64,000 nt of DNA from Selaginella moellendorffii (lineage: Eukaryota; Streptophyta; Lycopodiopsida; Selaginellales; Selaginellaceae): NCBI RefSeq assembly GCF_000143415.4, contig NW_003314299.1, forward strand, positions 914,063-978,062. Reading direction: 5' to 3'. The notes below the pieces were generated by a model. The model had not been told where the DNA came from. It made no database searches and worked only from the letters and a program-made list of their open reading frames with translations. Of the stretch, positions 47,461 through 59,739 are shown in pieces (the stretch's first letter is position 1; every line of letters begins with the position of its first letter). A program made the translations under genes and the position numbers.

Positions 47461-49253
47461 GCAGCAGCGATGCCACTTAGCGATGAGGACAAGCTTCATG
47501 TATGTGACTTGGAGGTTCTTGCCTTGGAAGAACAGTGACGATCCACAACTGAACATCTCATTTGAGGCAAGTAAAAGATCAAGTTAGTCATTAATCACCA
47601 ACAGTCTACTAAACCATTCGAGGATGGCAATCTTGTTCTACTCAAGGAGTTTACGCCACCTTCGAAGTTCTCCCCTCGCTAGACCAGTGCATAGAGGTCA
47701 ACTTTCCCCTGGAGGAAGGAAAAAGCAAAGTTAGATGCTTGCCCCATGCATGCCTCGCATGCCTCACCTGTGGTGGATTATCGACAAGCTTGTATAGGCC
47801 GCCGGCATTCTTGCGTTCTCTCAAGGTATTTTCAGCCAAGGCAGCCAAGTTTGAGGCCACTCCAGCCGTCTTAGCAAAGACATGGTTGCTCTTGCTAGGA
47901 ATATACCCCTGCCATAGAAGCCAAAGTTGCTTGATGATTGCACTATGTAACATCCAGCGACACACCAAAGGTGGAGCATATGTGCTAGTTAATACTGATG
48001 GATGTGAGCTCCCACACGCTCACAACCACTCTCACCCCATACAAACGGCAATGCAACTTGAACACGAAATCCAAGGCATGAGCCACAGTCCAATGGAGAA
48101 ACACCTCTGAAAGTAAGAAAAGGAGCCATGAAAGTAAAATGCAAGAAAGGAAGAAAAAGAAAAAGAAGAGAAGAGAAACACCTCACTAGATGAAGCATTT
48201 GAAGGTTCCTCACTTGGCTTAGTCTTTATTTTAAGTTCTTTGGCCCTTCCCTTACCATTAATACACCCCACACATTCCCCACACTCAGTCCATATCATCT
48301 ACACTCACAGTTTAATCACCAATCACTTCTAGTAACATTGCCAGACTTACCTCTAGATGCTTGTTTTACATCTTTCATTCTTTCATTATCATTCACATCT
48401 CCATTTGAGGTCATATTTACACCATACCATAGACATACATACGTGCACTAGCAGTAGAAGACACCACCTCATTTGGATGTGCCGTTTCCAAGATATCATT
48501 ACGACCATTTGTCGACAACACACTAGCTTTTCTAGAGCAACTTTCTTCCAACCGGGTGAACCTATTCACTCAAGGCACCTAGGTGGATCTTTAGGTGAGG
48601 TCATAGAAGCCGAAGCCACTTTCTTCTGCTCCAACACTCAGTGGACATATGCCACCTCTCTTTATTGGCAACCTAGCAACTATGCCATCCTTTTCAGCTG
48701 CTGTCTTCTTCAGTCTGACATATCAAACCATTGGCCTAACACTTTCAAAGATGGCCACCTTCTCAAAGTGCCACCACCATCTCAGCGCTCCACCATATCA
48801 CTCCATCTTTCATCATTTCCACACTTACCACCCTTGGGCAATGCATCCCCTCTTCTACCTCTCTTTCTTTCTTGAATTCAGCTAATCCTTGGACCATATC
48901 TGAAGTTATCATGAGGTTGCATTTACATATTACACTTTCCTAAGCCGATATCTAAGTATGGGTTAAGTTCTTTGGGTACTCACTCTTTTTTCCTCTATTT
49001 TTTCTCTTTTCACACTTTTTCTGCACTTTTCTATAACTTTAGGGTTCAGTCTGACTATAGGGTTTTCCACCAAGTTTTATTCCCTGTTTTCAAACTTTGC
49101 ACTTACCTCTTTTCTTTCCTTTTCCACTTTATTTTCTAGAGTTTTTACTATTTCATGCAGTTACCAGCACTTGGCATTAATAGCAGAGGTACACTCTACA
49201 CTCTTCAGAGGGTTCTCACGTGTCTGGAGCCAGTGCAATACACCGTGGTCGCA
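47461..49253 (+). other. 3' region of the Tat-like element
   Basis: From the integrase end to the 3' LTR. The first part (to about 47720) still reads as integrase C-terminus (KPFEDGNLVLLKEFTPP). The rest holds open frames of up to 172 codons on both strands without recognisable domains; I do not call them genes. Confidence 0.55.
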
Positions 49254-49439
49254 TGTTAAGGCGTGGCCATTGAGAGAGTGAGAGTGAGAGAGGGAATATT
49301 GTGGTCCTTAGAATATTCCCCATTTTCTTTGTATAAAACCCTTGCCCCACAAGGGCAAAGGGGGGGCATTTGTGGAGAGCATTGAAGCATTTCTTGTGTT
49401 TGAGCAAGCGTTGGGGGAGGCACCTCTCCTTCCCCAACA
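49254..49439 (+). repeat. Tat-like element 3' LTR
   Basis: TGTTAAGGCGTGGCC to CCCCAACA; aligns with 18748-18924 along its length, including the TATA box and GC hairpin. LARD-A sequence resumes at 49440. Confidence 0.85.
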
Positions 49440-52400
49440 ACATTTATATTGCATTTTATTGAATCAAGTTGACATTTGATATTCACATAAACCTTTGAAA
49501 TAATGACATTGCATTACTTGTGGGTTGCTCAATTGATGATCAAATTATTGTAATTTTATATCATATCCATGTCATAATAAACAATGTGTTTACAAAGTTG
49601 CTTGATTAAATGATGATCAACCCCCAAAGTGGTTGATAGTGAAGTTAGTCTATTTGCAAGTAGTAGTATTAGAGTAGCTTTGACTAAGTTCTTAATAGTG
49701 ATCCATTATGTTAAGTTTGAGTTGGTACCTTGTTTCCTTAAGGATTTGCCTATAAAGTGTTAAAAAGGGTTATAATATTCATTTGTTATGGTTTGCTAGT
49801 TTATCTGTTAGCACTTGGAGTATATGTAGTTGAGGCATTGATATCACTAATATTTGTGTTAGTGAAAGTGGCATTATAGTTGAGTGATAAGGAATTTTTC
49901 TTAAAACTTGATTTTTCATATCATTTTTTTTGTTAGTGTTTTGGCTTCACATTAAATTTTGAAGGTGATTAAAAAAAAGTGTTAATGCAATGTGGATATC
50001 CAAAGATATGGTCTTTGTGATTAAGCCTTAGATGTTCATTTAGCATTTTGCAAATGTCAATGTTGGATGTCAAAAATATAGGCATGATGTTCAATGCTTA
50101 GACATACTATTGGGTTATGAAAATTGGTGTTGAAGTAAATCTATATGAAGTTGTTAATAGAAGGAAGTTAGTTGAGTCTTGAAAGTTTATATTCCTAGAT
50201 TGAGAGTTATTCTTTCTCTAGGATGAAAATTTTCCACAAATTTTCTTAGGCATTCCAATGGTTAACATGTTGATCACTTTGCTCAAAAACCATTTCATTT
50301 TCATAAGTTAATACAAACTAATGAAAGGGTTGGAGTTGACTTTAGTTGGCTTAAACCTTAGTAAGTAGTTTGTATGATGCAATTTAAAAGGGATGTTGAC
50401 TTTGGGGTTAAAACAATTGTGTTAGTTAGAGTCTGGAGTTGGTGAAGAATAGTGGTAGTTACACTTTAAAAAAGTGACTCTTGTGCCTTTCTTCTGTAGT
50501 GCTATGCTAGGTGGTAAATTGCACTTTATATTTCATTAAACTCTATTAGAGTAATGAGCTCTCACTGATTTTAACTTAGTCTTAGTAGCTTTGTGCCTTA
50601 GTTGAGGATGGTAATATCCAACTTAGTTATTTGAGGTTGAGATGTTAATACTCATACTACAACTTTGTTTATAAAGAGGTTGTGTACTAATATGAATCCA
50701 TTTCATGGTCTTCACTTTAGTTTTGACTAAATGTTAATCATGCATAGCTAGCTTTTTCAAAGCATGCTTAAAGGTATTAATTAGATGTATTTGTGAGCTT
50801 ATTATGGTTGAGTTGGATTTGAGTGGTCATTTAGTTCATGCTTGTCCATGAACTTTTATCTCATACTTGGGGTATTATGTTCATGTTGGACAAGCATATG
50901 ACTTGATGACAACAATTGGTGTTTAGGTTTTATGAAGGCAAGTTGAAAAATGATTATTGGTTGCTTTGCGATTAGTGGTTGTTTATAGATTTTGTCAAAG
51001 ACTATTGACACTTATTTCGCTCAATGATGATTTAGCAGTGATAAACTTGCTTTACTAGATGGTGTTGTAGAGGATCGTATCATGACTTGCATGGTTTTTC
51101 CATGTTAGCATGTCAATTCCTTGGTCAATATCATTTGGTTATGTTTAGTCCATAGTGTTGGATTTCATGGAGTCTTGGATGTGATGATTCACTCCTTGAT
51201 GAAGTGTTGTCTATAACTGAGTAATGTTGAAAGGTTAGTCTCAAATATTAACTAAGGTATCTTTGACTTTAGTTAGCTTAGTTGCTAAAAACTTTTGAGT
51301 GGTGATTCAATTTTGCTTTCTTTTAGCTTTATTCTAGTGTTGATGGCATTGAAGTGATGTGTTGTTATTGACATTATTGATATTAAGATTCAAGTGAAAT
51401 AAGATGTCTTTCCATAGGGTTAATATTGAGTTTTATTAGTCTTGATATAGATAGTGTTGATGATTTGGCTATAGCTATGTGTTATTAACATTCATGCATT
51501 TACTAATTAGAAACTATATTGACATTTAAACAAATTAAGTGGCAAGTTAAGTTAGTTGTGTTTTAGATAAGATTGTTTAATAGGGGTTAAGCTTTAGCTT
51601 TTCCTTGAAAAGTGATTTAGCTATGGACTAAACTAGCTTTACGAGAGGAAGAGTTAGTGATCAATATTGAAGATGTTGGTTCCTTATTAAATTTGCATTT
51701 AAGATATATCGATTATTGATAAATTTTTTTGTGTGCCTGTTATGAAGTGAATTACGTTTTGCTATAGCTAGATTCATGGAGGATCGGTTTAATAATCATT
51801 TGTTGAGTATAGTTCCATTATGCTTGGTTTTTGTATTGATGTAAATATACTCTTCATTAACTTTGGCATTATGAAATTTAGTTTATGGATGTGTTGAGAA
51901 GTATATTATATTGTACTATGATTTCTTTCTTAGCAGTTTATTTATAAAGTTTATTTATACAAAATTTGTGATCATTATTAAGCAAGATTTAGCTATAAAC
52001 TTTTTTGAGCTTTTGATTTCTTAAGTTTTTATATTCATTGTTCCATTTGTTATATGTTATTGGGGAAAATATTTTTGGCTCATTAGCTTCAATGTTAAAG
52101 TTAACCTTCGCATCTAGTAATCATTGATAATGAATGATTATCATCTTGGGATAGTTGATTGTTTTCATTAAGAGATTTACTTGATTATTGTTGATATAGA
52201 ATGATTTACCATTCTTTAGAATGGTTGATTCTTTATTTGACAATAATTATACATTTTTTCATTGATGGGATGATTGATTATATTTTATGATAGTTAGTTG
52301 TTCTCTTTAATAGATTATGGCTTTTTGCATTATCACAAAATTTTTATAGTTTGTTCTAAATTGGTCTCTTAGGTTTGAGATGCTAATAAGATGTTGTTGA

Positions 52401-53410
52401 CACTTGCTTAAGCAACTTGAATTCCTTTGTATTGTTAACTAGAATCTATTTAGATTGGCTAATACGATAGTTGGCATGAATGAGTGTTTGTTGGTCTTGC
52501 AATATTCATTCTATTCTATTGATTATTATTACAGTTGGTTTTGATAAATTGAATGTTATTCCTTTGGGTTATACATTCGCGAGCATTTTGCTTATCTATC
52601 AATGATACTTTGCATTCTTTTAGTTGTCATTTGTAAGTTGTTTAATATACTATTTGCAATCTTTGATAGTTAAGTTTTCTCATTGAGTATCCTTGATAAT
52701 ACATTAACTATTGAATTTTGTTAGATAGTAAATCCTATGTTTTCTAACTATAGTGATCTTGGTGGTTCCTCTATGCTAATATGGGTTTATCAAATGATAA
52801 CTTATTTAGAATACTTTTGTGGATTTATTCACTAATAATTAAATTTCTAGGATATCATTGTTTTTGACTTTGATATTGTCCATCTATTGATCTTTGAGTT
52901 TGGGCCAATATAAGCAAACTAACTTTGGCACTTCATGTGGATAGTGAAATCTTTAGTCATAGGGTAACTATTATTGATTGGTCATATCACTCACTTCTTT
53001 TTCGATGTTTCTTATTTTGTTAAAAGGGCATGACCATGTAAACAACTCTAACTACCTGCTTATAATAGTCTATCTAAACCTTACTGATGGGTTTGGTTTT
53101 TTTGCTCATGAAGGTTGGGCCTCTGGATTCTCTCTCTATATCTCTATGGGTAGGAGTGTATCACATTTTTGTAAGCTAGGTGACATCAAGAATAGCAAAG
53201 GTGGATGACTTCATTGATCATTTCCTTATCAGTAACGGCCAGAAGGTGTCTGAGTTGGTAGTGCATCTACGTTAAATAAAAAGGTTATTTTAACTTATTT
53301 AAGTTGGTGCATTTCTCACATAGTATGCACATTGTGAACTTTTTATAAAGTAGTTTCCTTGGCGGTGTTCTAGATTGGAGTATGCATTAATAAGGACGTC
53401 AATCTTCCTT
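49440..53410 (+). other. LARD-A interior, right part, no genes
   Basis: It aligns with LARD-B 25960-29680 on the opposite strand. It is rich in T and G. No open frame above about 76 codons and no protein similarity. Confidence 0.75.
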
Positions 53411-53422
53411 AAAGAGGGGAAG
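53411..53422 (+). other. Polypurine tract of LARD-A
   Basis: AAAGAGGGGAAG directly before the right LTR (TGTTGTGAATG). Such a tract primes second-strand synthesis, so it fixes the element as plus-strand. Confidence 0.75.
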
Positions 53423-54307
53423 TGTTGTGAATGACTTTAGGTATCGAAAGTTACTTGCCAATTAGTCCTTTTGGATATTCTTTCCTTACTGCCATGATGG
53501 TAGGAAGTTAGTATTACTAGACCCATTATTAATTCCCACTTAAGCTAGTTAAGAAATTAATCAATGACTGTGCACTTAAATCGGATAAATATAAGGTTTC
53601 CTATAAACCTATATATTTCTTGTTGAGCATACTTGGCTTGGTTTAAGAAACTTCTATTTTGACACAATAGTGTTTATCCCATGTCCAAATTCGTAATTTA
53701 GGGACATTTTATATTTAGTAAGTTTTGAGCTTGTCCTAGAGACTAACTCCAGGTACTAAAGGAGGCTTAGGGTGAAATCCCAATGTGTGTGTTCCTTTGG
53801 GGGGGTTATAAAGGGTTTTAAATGTATAATAAAGATAGTGGATAGGTTAGGCATGGTTCACTAATGTAAGGGATAATTTAGCTTCTGCTTGTATGTTTGT
53901 CCTTGTTTTGTGTCCAACTTGGGTTTAAACCCAAGTTCCACATCATGCTAGTCAATGGAGTACCCATATCCTTGCATTAAGCCACCAGTATGCTGAAATA
54001 GTGCTAAACTCTATTTAGCTTTATTTTGCATGTTAGTTCTGGTTGTACTCCTATCCCTTCGCTCCTTGGGTTGTATGCTTAAGATCATTCCATGCTCCAG
54101 TGCCATTGCTCTTTGACTTTATGCTTAGGAGTTTAGCTTTGTTCCTTTATTTAGTGGCCCAATGCCCTGAAACTCCACTATCCTTTAAACTTGTGGCATG
54201 TGGCATATGGCATGTGACATATAGCATATAAAGGCTTTATGTTTTGCTTTGTGGTTATCCTATGGTAAATCACTATAGAATAAAAGGTGAAAACTATATG
54301 TGCTATA
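53423..54307 (+). repeat. LARD-A right (3') LTR
   Basis: It starts TGTTGTGAATG and ends at about GTGCTATA, where the other copies have CTACA. It has the conserved core with a short G-run (about 53745-53845) and a decayed terminal hairpin. It is shorter (885 bp) than the LARD-B LTRs through deletions in its first third. Confidence 0.85.
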
Positions 54308-55120
54308 TTATATCCCCTTTCAAATGTCTTTATTGACCATCAACTAATAACCCCTACTGAATCAAGAAGAATTACCTTTTAGAGATGTCAATATCTTCAT
54401 TAACAATAAATTAACAACTCTTTCAACTCTACTGAGCTAAGGGAAACCACTTTTCAAATATGTCAATGTCCTCATTCACCATCGACTAACAATCCCTATT
54501 TACAAATAGGAATTAGCACCTCTATTTCTGTATTAAATTAATCAATCCTGTACTCCTATGATAGATACTTTCTTCCATATAGATGCACTACAAGACATTT
54601 ATGGATGCTCAATACATATGATTTTAATTTTTATGTATAAAAATATACCATACTCAAGGGTATATTATATTTTAATTATCCACTAATCAATATGAATCAA
54701 ACCCATGCTATTTACTCGAATACCACATGTAGTACACCTTATTTCTCTCAACTAAAAAAGAGGCAATTGCTTGATTTCAATAACAATAACCCTTATTGGC
54801 TAGATCAAATGGTCCAAAAAGTTGAGTGTTAATGTCAGTTAACATATGCCTATGACATGTGTCACCTTCTTCTCTTGCCCAAGCAATTGGCAACCTCCCA
54901 CTATAGTATTATTCACTAAGACATGGTTAAAAAATAACCCTTTGATAGTTACCCTATAAGACAAATGCCATTGGTTGGATTTGACAGTCTAAAAAGTTTG
55001 GTAATTACTTCTTATGATTATAGATTTTTAGGCTAGTATTGCCCAATAAATTCTAGGACGATATGATGAAATTGTTTATTAATAAATTGTGTAAAATTAT
55101 TAATCAAATGCATATTATCA
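54308..55120. other. AT-rich spacer, no gene seen
   Basis: AT-rich sequence between LARD-A and repeat R copy 2. A short phrase (CATTGACCATCAACTAATAACCC-like, near 54335 and 54480) recurs loosely. Nothing else recognised. Confidence 0.5.
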
Positions 55121-56080
55121 GAGATTAAATTTAATTTAAAAATAAATAAATGATTAATTAACTCAAGATAATTAGTAAAATCTACAGCAAAATTATTTCA
55201 GAACTTGGTTTATGACCAATTTGAGCTAGAACAATAAGAAAGTTTAGTGTTTACTTATTTACTATTTACACCACTTTACTAATTACACTATATTTATATA
55301 TACATATATAACTGTGCATTCACAGCAAATGCATAATAAAATATAGCACCCTATATGATTTCTCTAGGTTCACACTCTAGACAGTAACTGTTAAGAGGCT
55401 CTTAAGCTAGAGAACAAAAGTTTTTTGGGATATAATTTAATAATGATAGTGTACATTCTTTAAACACTTGAAAAAAGAGCACATAAAACTTTAGAGTCTA
55501 GATGTGAAAGCTTGTTCACAATTTTCTTTCCCAGTTTCCTAGGGCCTAGACTAAGAAAAAACAAATTACAAGGAGCTCTCTTGAAGCTCTTCATTATTGG
55601 TTGCCCCATATCTATCTTCACATTTATCATCTTTCTCCATATATACTTTTAGAACTTCACTGTGTAGATTTTCGGGTAATAGCCTCCCTAGACTTCTAAC
55701 TTTAAGCATTCCTTGTATAGATTGCCTACACAACAAATTGATATAAACTTGGAGAGAGAGAAAATAAAAAGAGATAATACATGTATTTTATCCAGCACCA
55801 AGTTTAATGGATATTGCAATGCCAGCATTTTTCTTTTTTGACAAATTACATGCTGCTGCACATGGAAAGGACAAACTGCGTATGTGAGAAAAAAAAACTA
55901 GTGAGAAACAAGAATTCCTAGAATCCTTACCAACAAATCACACCCTACCTTCATGTTAAACTTTGTTTAAAAACCCTAGGCATTAATGACCACCACTCAA
56001 GAAAACTCCCTTAACTCCCCATTCCAAGGATTTACATGTTTTAGGACAAAAGTGTGAGAGGCAGCACCACCACTAATTGA
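55121..56080 (+). repeat. Dispersed repeat R, copy 2
   Basis: Matches 14611-15277 in the same orientation. It carries two extra segments relative to copy 1 (about 55285-55490 and 55775-55900). The match stops at CACTAATTG in both copies; copy 1 then enters GGH sequence, while copy 2 continues with unrelated DNA. Confidence 0.75.
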
Positions 56081-56364
56081 TCATACTTTAGATGGATGAA
56101 CCTTAGAAGAAAAGCACTAAGATAGCTATTGCAGCCCAGCTATAGTAAAAGAGAATCTCTTGGAACCTTTGCAGCTGAAGGAGCTACCAACATAACCCAA
56201 CCTGTGTAAACTCTTTCATCACATCAAGAACAGGGAGATCTTACCTCACAAACCAATTCATCTACTTAACACACTCCATCTACGTTGACATCTTGAAACT
56301 ACAAAATCTCTAACTGCCACATTCCTACTCACTCTCACTGATCACACAAACACAAACCCATATG

Positions 56365-56790
56365 TGAGAGCAAACACTTGTCACATTTATGTCTTACCTT
56401 GCTTTGTTTAATAACAAACAAAGATGTTGTGATCCTTCTTGCAGATGATGGGCTTGTGTGTGTGTGTTTTGGAGCAACCACAATAACTTGAAAATAGTTG
56501 TGCACTTATTGGCAAGCAAAAAATCATCCTAATTTTTCCAAAAACCATGGAAACCAAGACATGTGGTTTAAAGGTTGGGGGAGCCTCCCAACCAACACAA
56601 GAGCAAGCACTTGTTATATTTGTGCTTTACCCTACTTTATCCAATAACAAACAAAGATGTTATGATCCTCTTTAGGCTTGTGTGTGTGTATTTTGGAGCA
56701 ACCACAACAACCTGAAAACAATCATGCACCTATTGGCAAGTAGAAGATCATCTTGATTTTTCCAAAAACCATGGAAATCAAGGTTGGTCT
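56365..56790 (+). repeat. Tandem ~210-bp duplication
   Basis: Two units (about 56365-56575 and 56585-56785) share AATAACAAACAAAGATGTT, a GTGTGTGTGT run with TTTTGGAGCAACCACAA, TATTGGCAAG and TTTTTCCAAAAACCATGGAA. No coding sense. 56791-57533 after it is AT-rich with nothing recognised. Confidence 0.75.
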
Positions 56791-57994
56791 AGACATGTTC
56801 CTAAACTCTTGGATCTCAAACAACTGCCATTGCAAAATGAAATCTTGATTAGGTCATAGAGAAACAAACCATATGTATAGCATTTTTATCTATTCTTGCA
56901 AGCTAAATTGTGCTAGTATTTCCAAACCATCACAACAATTTTCTCAAAACCATAGCTACTAACACTCTTCTAAACCTAGCCCAAACTAAAAATGGACTGC
57001 AGAGGGAGGTTAGGAAATTCTTATATATTGTGGACCACCAAAGGGTGGGTTAAATGTATAAAAATTCCAAAATATTCTATGCAGTACATAACTTAAATGA
57101 GTAAATACCTTTTTGGTATTAAAGTAAGATTATTTTTATAAAAGGGATAAAGATATAACAATCCAAAACACCTTTTTTCTCATGAAAATAAAAAAATGAT
57201 GAACCAAATACTTTGTAGTTTCTAATAGAAATTTAAACTTATACCAATGAAATAGAATGTGAAAAATTTTGCAAAATGGAAGCTGAGAGTGCATTGTGTA
57301 GTGCGACATAATGGATATGTCCAAGACATGCACATTGTCATGGGTGACCTAGTCACCACAACTCAGAGAAAAGCCACCCTCATAGCACAATTTAACATAA
57401 AGAAAAGAAAAAAAACAATTACCTTACCAGTACACACATTTTGCAAATTCTGTGGGAGGCAAGTTCTGACCTAAAGAAGTCTCCAAAGCAAAAACTTAAG
57501 CATGAGAAAGACTGAAAAAAGTTATTGAAAAAAGCTATTCGCACCTGCTTTTTATTTTTGAAATGTGTTAAATTTAAGTGAAAAATACATTCACACTATG
57601 TTTTAAAATAAAGTAAATTACTTTACATTAAAATTTAGGATATTTTTTAAAAACATTTTCATTCGCAAATAGTGCTAACTTTAACACAATGTTTTCACTT
57701 TTTAAAACATTTAGACCAAAGAAAATCAATTTTAAAAGATGGAGGGGGGGGGGGGGGGTTCTTTTAATCTTAAAATATTTTTAAAAGGAATCTCTAAGAT
57801 TCCCCAAAGATTCCAATCCCATGATTAGGGCATTTCAGTTTTTTGCTGTGAGCTAGGATTGCCGTGAGCTCAGGCATTGATGGCGGGGGAGCCGACAGCA
57901 ATCATCACCCTAGGGTTAGATCATGTTGGGGATTCAGTGGAGGAAGGAGGAGCAGCTGATTTTGGGAAGGAGGAGTTGTAGGGTTTGACGAGGA

Positions 57995-59000
57995 GATGGT
58001 GTGGGTTTGGGGCAGCGGCATCCAGCACAGAGGTGTTGCTCATGGAGTGAGGAGCAACTGTGGTGGAGGAGCATTTGGGGCTAGAGGACGGACACTAGGC
58101 CCAGCTGTCACTCGAGGAGGCAAGCTGCCTCGGGGCCGAGGCCATAGAGATGCTGAGCTCGCAAATCTTGGCCTCAATAAGGGCGGACCTAGAGCTGGAG
58201 CACAGGGAGCTATAGCATGGGGAACTAGAGCATGGGGAGCTGGATCCTTTCCCATGGCTTCTAGAACTCAATTGTTCTCTAAATTCTCTTCTACAACAAC
58301 CAGCAAGGTAAGCTTCATCCTGAGTTTAGCTGAAAGTTTCTAGGAGAGTGGTTTCGGGTTTAGGGTGGCAAAGCAAGTGACCTGGAGCAGGAGCAATCAC
58401 CAGGACAGCAGTACATGCAGCTATGGTTTCATAACTTGGAGGAGTAGGATGACATTGCCGTTGAACAAGAGGTGGAAGAAGATGATGGGGGTGATGAAGA
58501 GGAGGGTGATGATGACGAGGAAAGGGAGGTGGGTGTTCATGTCACGAAGAAACTGAAGAAGAAACATGGGGAAAACTGGGGGGATGATGAGATGGCTTCC
58601 TTCATTGACTTCAAACGGGAAGATCACCTTGAAAGATTGGGGTAGTGTGGGGCAGCAAGGAGATGACAATTACAGCAACTACTCGCTAAAAGAGGATTGT
58701 GAAGAAGATGCAAGCTGCTGGCATGCAATGGGACTGGAAGGCTTGTTGGACTTGCTGGAACAACCTTTGCAACGACTACAAGTGTATTTGTGATTTCCAG
58801 AGGAAAACTAGGAACCCCGACTACTTTAGCTTAAGCCATGAGGATGTGAGGTGGCTTATGCCAGTGAAGCTGAACTTGAAGGTGTTCCCAATAGAGTACT
58901 TCAACATCATGGATGAATTTTTGGCAAAGCAAGCATCAACATCTCCAACGTTTCTCTTGCTGATTTAGATGCTTTGGAGGAGGAAGCTCACGAGGAGGAT
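57995..59000 (+). pseudogene. Myb/SANT-like protein of the PIF/Harbinger element
   Basis: In PIF/Harbinger elements this partner protein binds DNA and helps bring in the transposase. Visible in one frame at 58699-58950 are MQWDWKACWTCWNNLCNDYK, then PDYFSLSHEDVRW and YFNIMDEFLAKQ, the tryptophan-spaced helical pattern of the domain. Upstream are an Arg/Gly-rich stretch (58040-58250) and an acidic stretch (58450-58530). At least one frame change (about 58640-58690) separates the parts. The sequence onward to 59290 probably encoded its C-terminus, now broken. Confidence 0.6.
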
Positions 59001-59739
59001 CCCACAGATGGTGTTGATCCTCCTGGAGATGCTACATAGGTGATAGGGAGTTCAGAGAAGCGGAACAACCCAAAGAAGGCCGAGAAAAGCATGAATACTT
59101 TGCTTGGTGAGGGGAATGCTCTCGTTGCTGCTCGAAATGAGTAGAATCTAGCATGGCAAAAGAAGAGCATTGTTTGCATGAAGGAGAATAGCCTAGTTGA
59201 GAAGGAAAAGGCTGCAGTTGCAATAGTTTTAGTTGGAGCCATCTCCAACCTTGCAAACTCCATCTCCAACTTCTTGAATGGGGCTGCATCCAGGAGTTAG
59301 CTGTCTTGTTTTCAGGATTTTAGGGGGACGTTAATTATTAATATTAAACTAAACTATGTTTAAGCTATGATATTCTAGATTTCTTCTAACCTTTTTTCTT
59401 TTCGGGATCTTGCAATAGTTCAAACCGAGGAAATAGAACATGCTTCTAGGGAAAACCAGAGAGATGCTCAGGAAGAACGTGATTCTTTCAACAATCAGGC
59501 AGCAGTCATCGATGCCTTGTTGAGGAACAAGTAATCTTGCTTCTTTTACAAGTTTTGCTTCTCACCGTGGAGGCTTTTCAATCCATCATCAATGACAAAA
59601 CCCTGGTGGCACAAACTCTTCCAAACGAGGAGGAGGATGAAAACAAGCTTCGTCAAGTAGTCTTATCCAAGCGACTTGACACCAGTCTCTAGTGGGTGAA
59701 GCCATGGTGTATGACAACATGGAGTAAGTTCTTCATGGA

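Larger units (their letters stand above)
18748..49439 (+). mobile_element. Tat-like Ty3/gypsy element, split by LARD-B
   Basis: Short LTRs at 18748-18924 and 49254-49439 (177 and 186 bp, TGTTA...CAACA) bound an element whose gag and protease lie left of LARD-B and whose RNase H, RT and integrase lie right of it. Removing LARD-B gives about 8.9 kb. The empty site is readable from LARD-B as GTGGCATTTATG. Flanks here are GTGGCAT before and ACATTTAT after, so the target duplication is about 4-5 bp with one change. All coding parts are broken. Confidence 0.8.
16858..54307 (+). mobile_element. LARD-A: non-coding LTR retroelement, split by a Tat-like element
   Basis: Left LTR 16858-17703 (5' end missing), primer site, non-coding interior, polypurine tract AAAGAGGGGAAG, and right LTR 53423-54307. 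Interior 17704-18747 continues at 49440 after an inserted gypsy element; the join is confirmed by LARD-B, where the matching sequence near 29660-29750 is uninterrupted. Without the insert it is about 6.8 kb. No gag or pol similarity and no long frame is seen, so it must borrow proteins from another element (a LARD). Confidence 0.8.

Noticed and set aside
48357-48885. 172-codon open frame in the 3' part of the Tat-like element
   Set aside because: His/Ser/Leu-rich, overlapped by another frame, no domain or conserved motif; probably chance.
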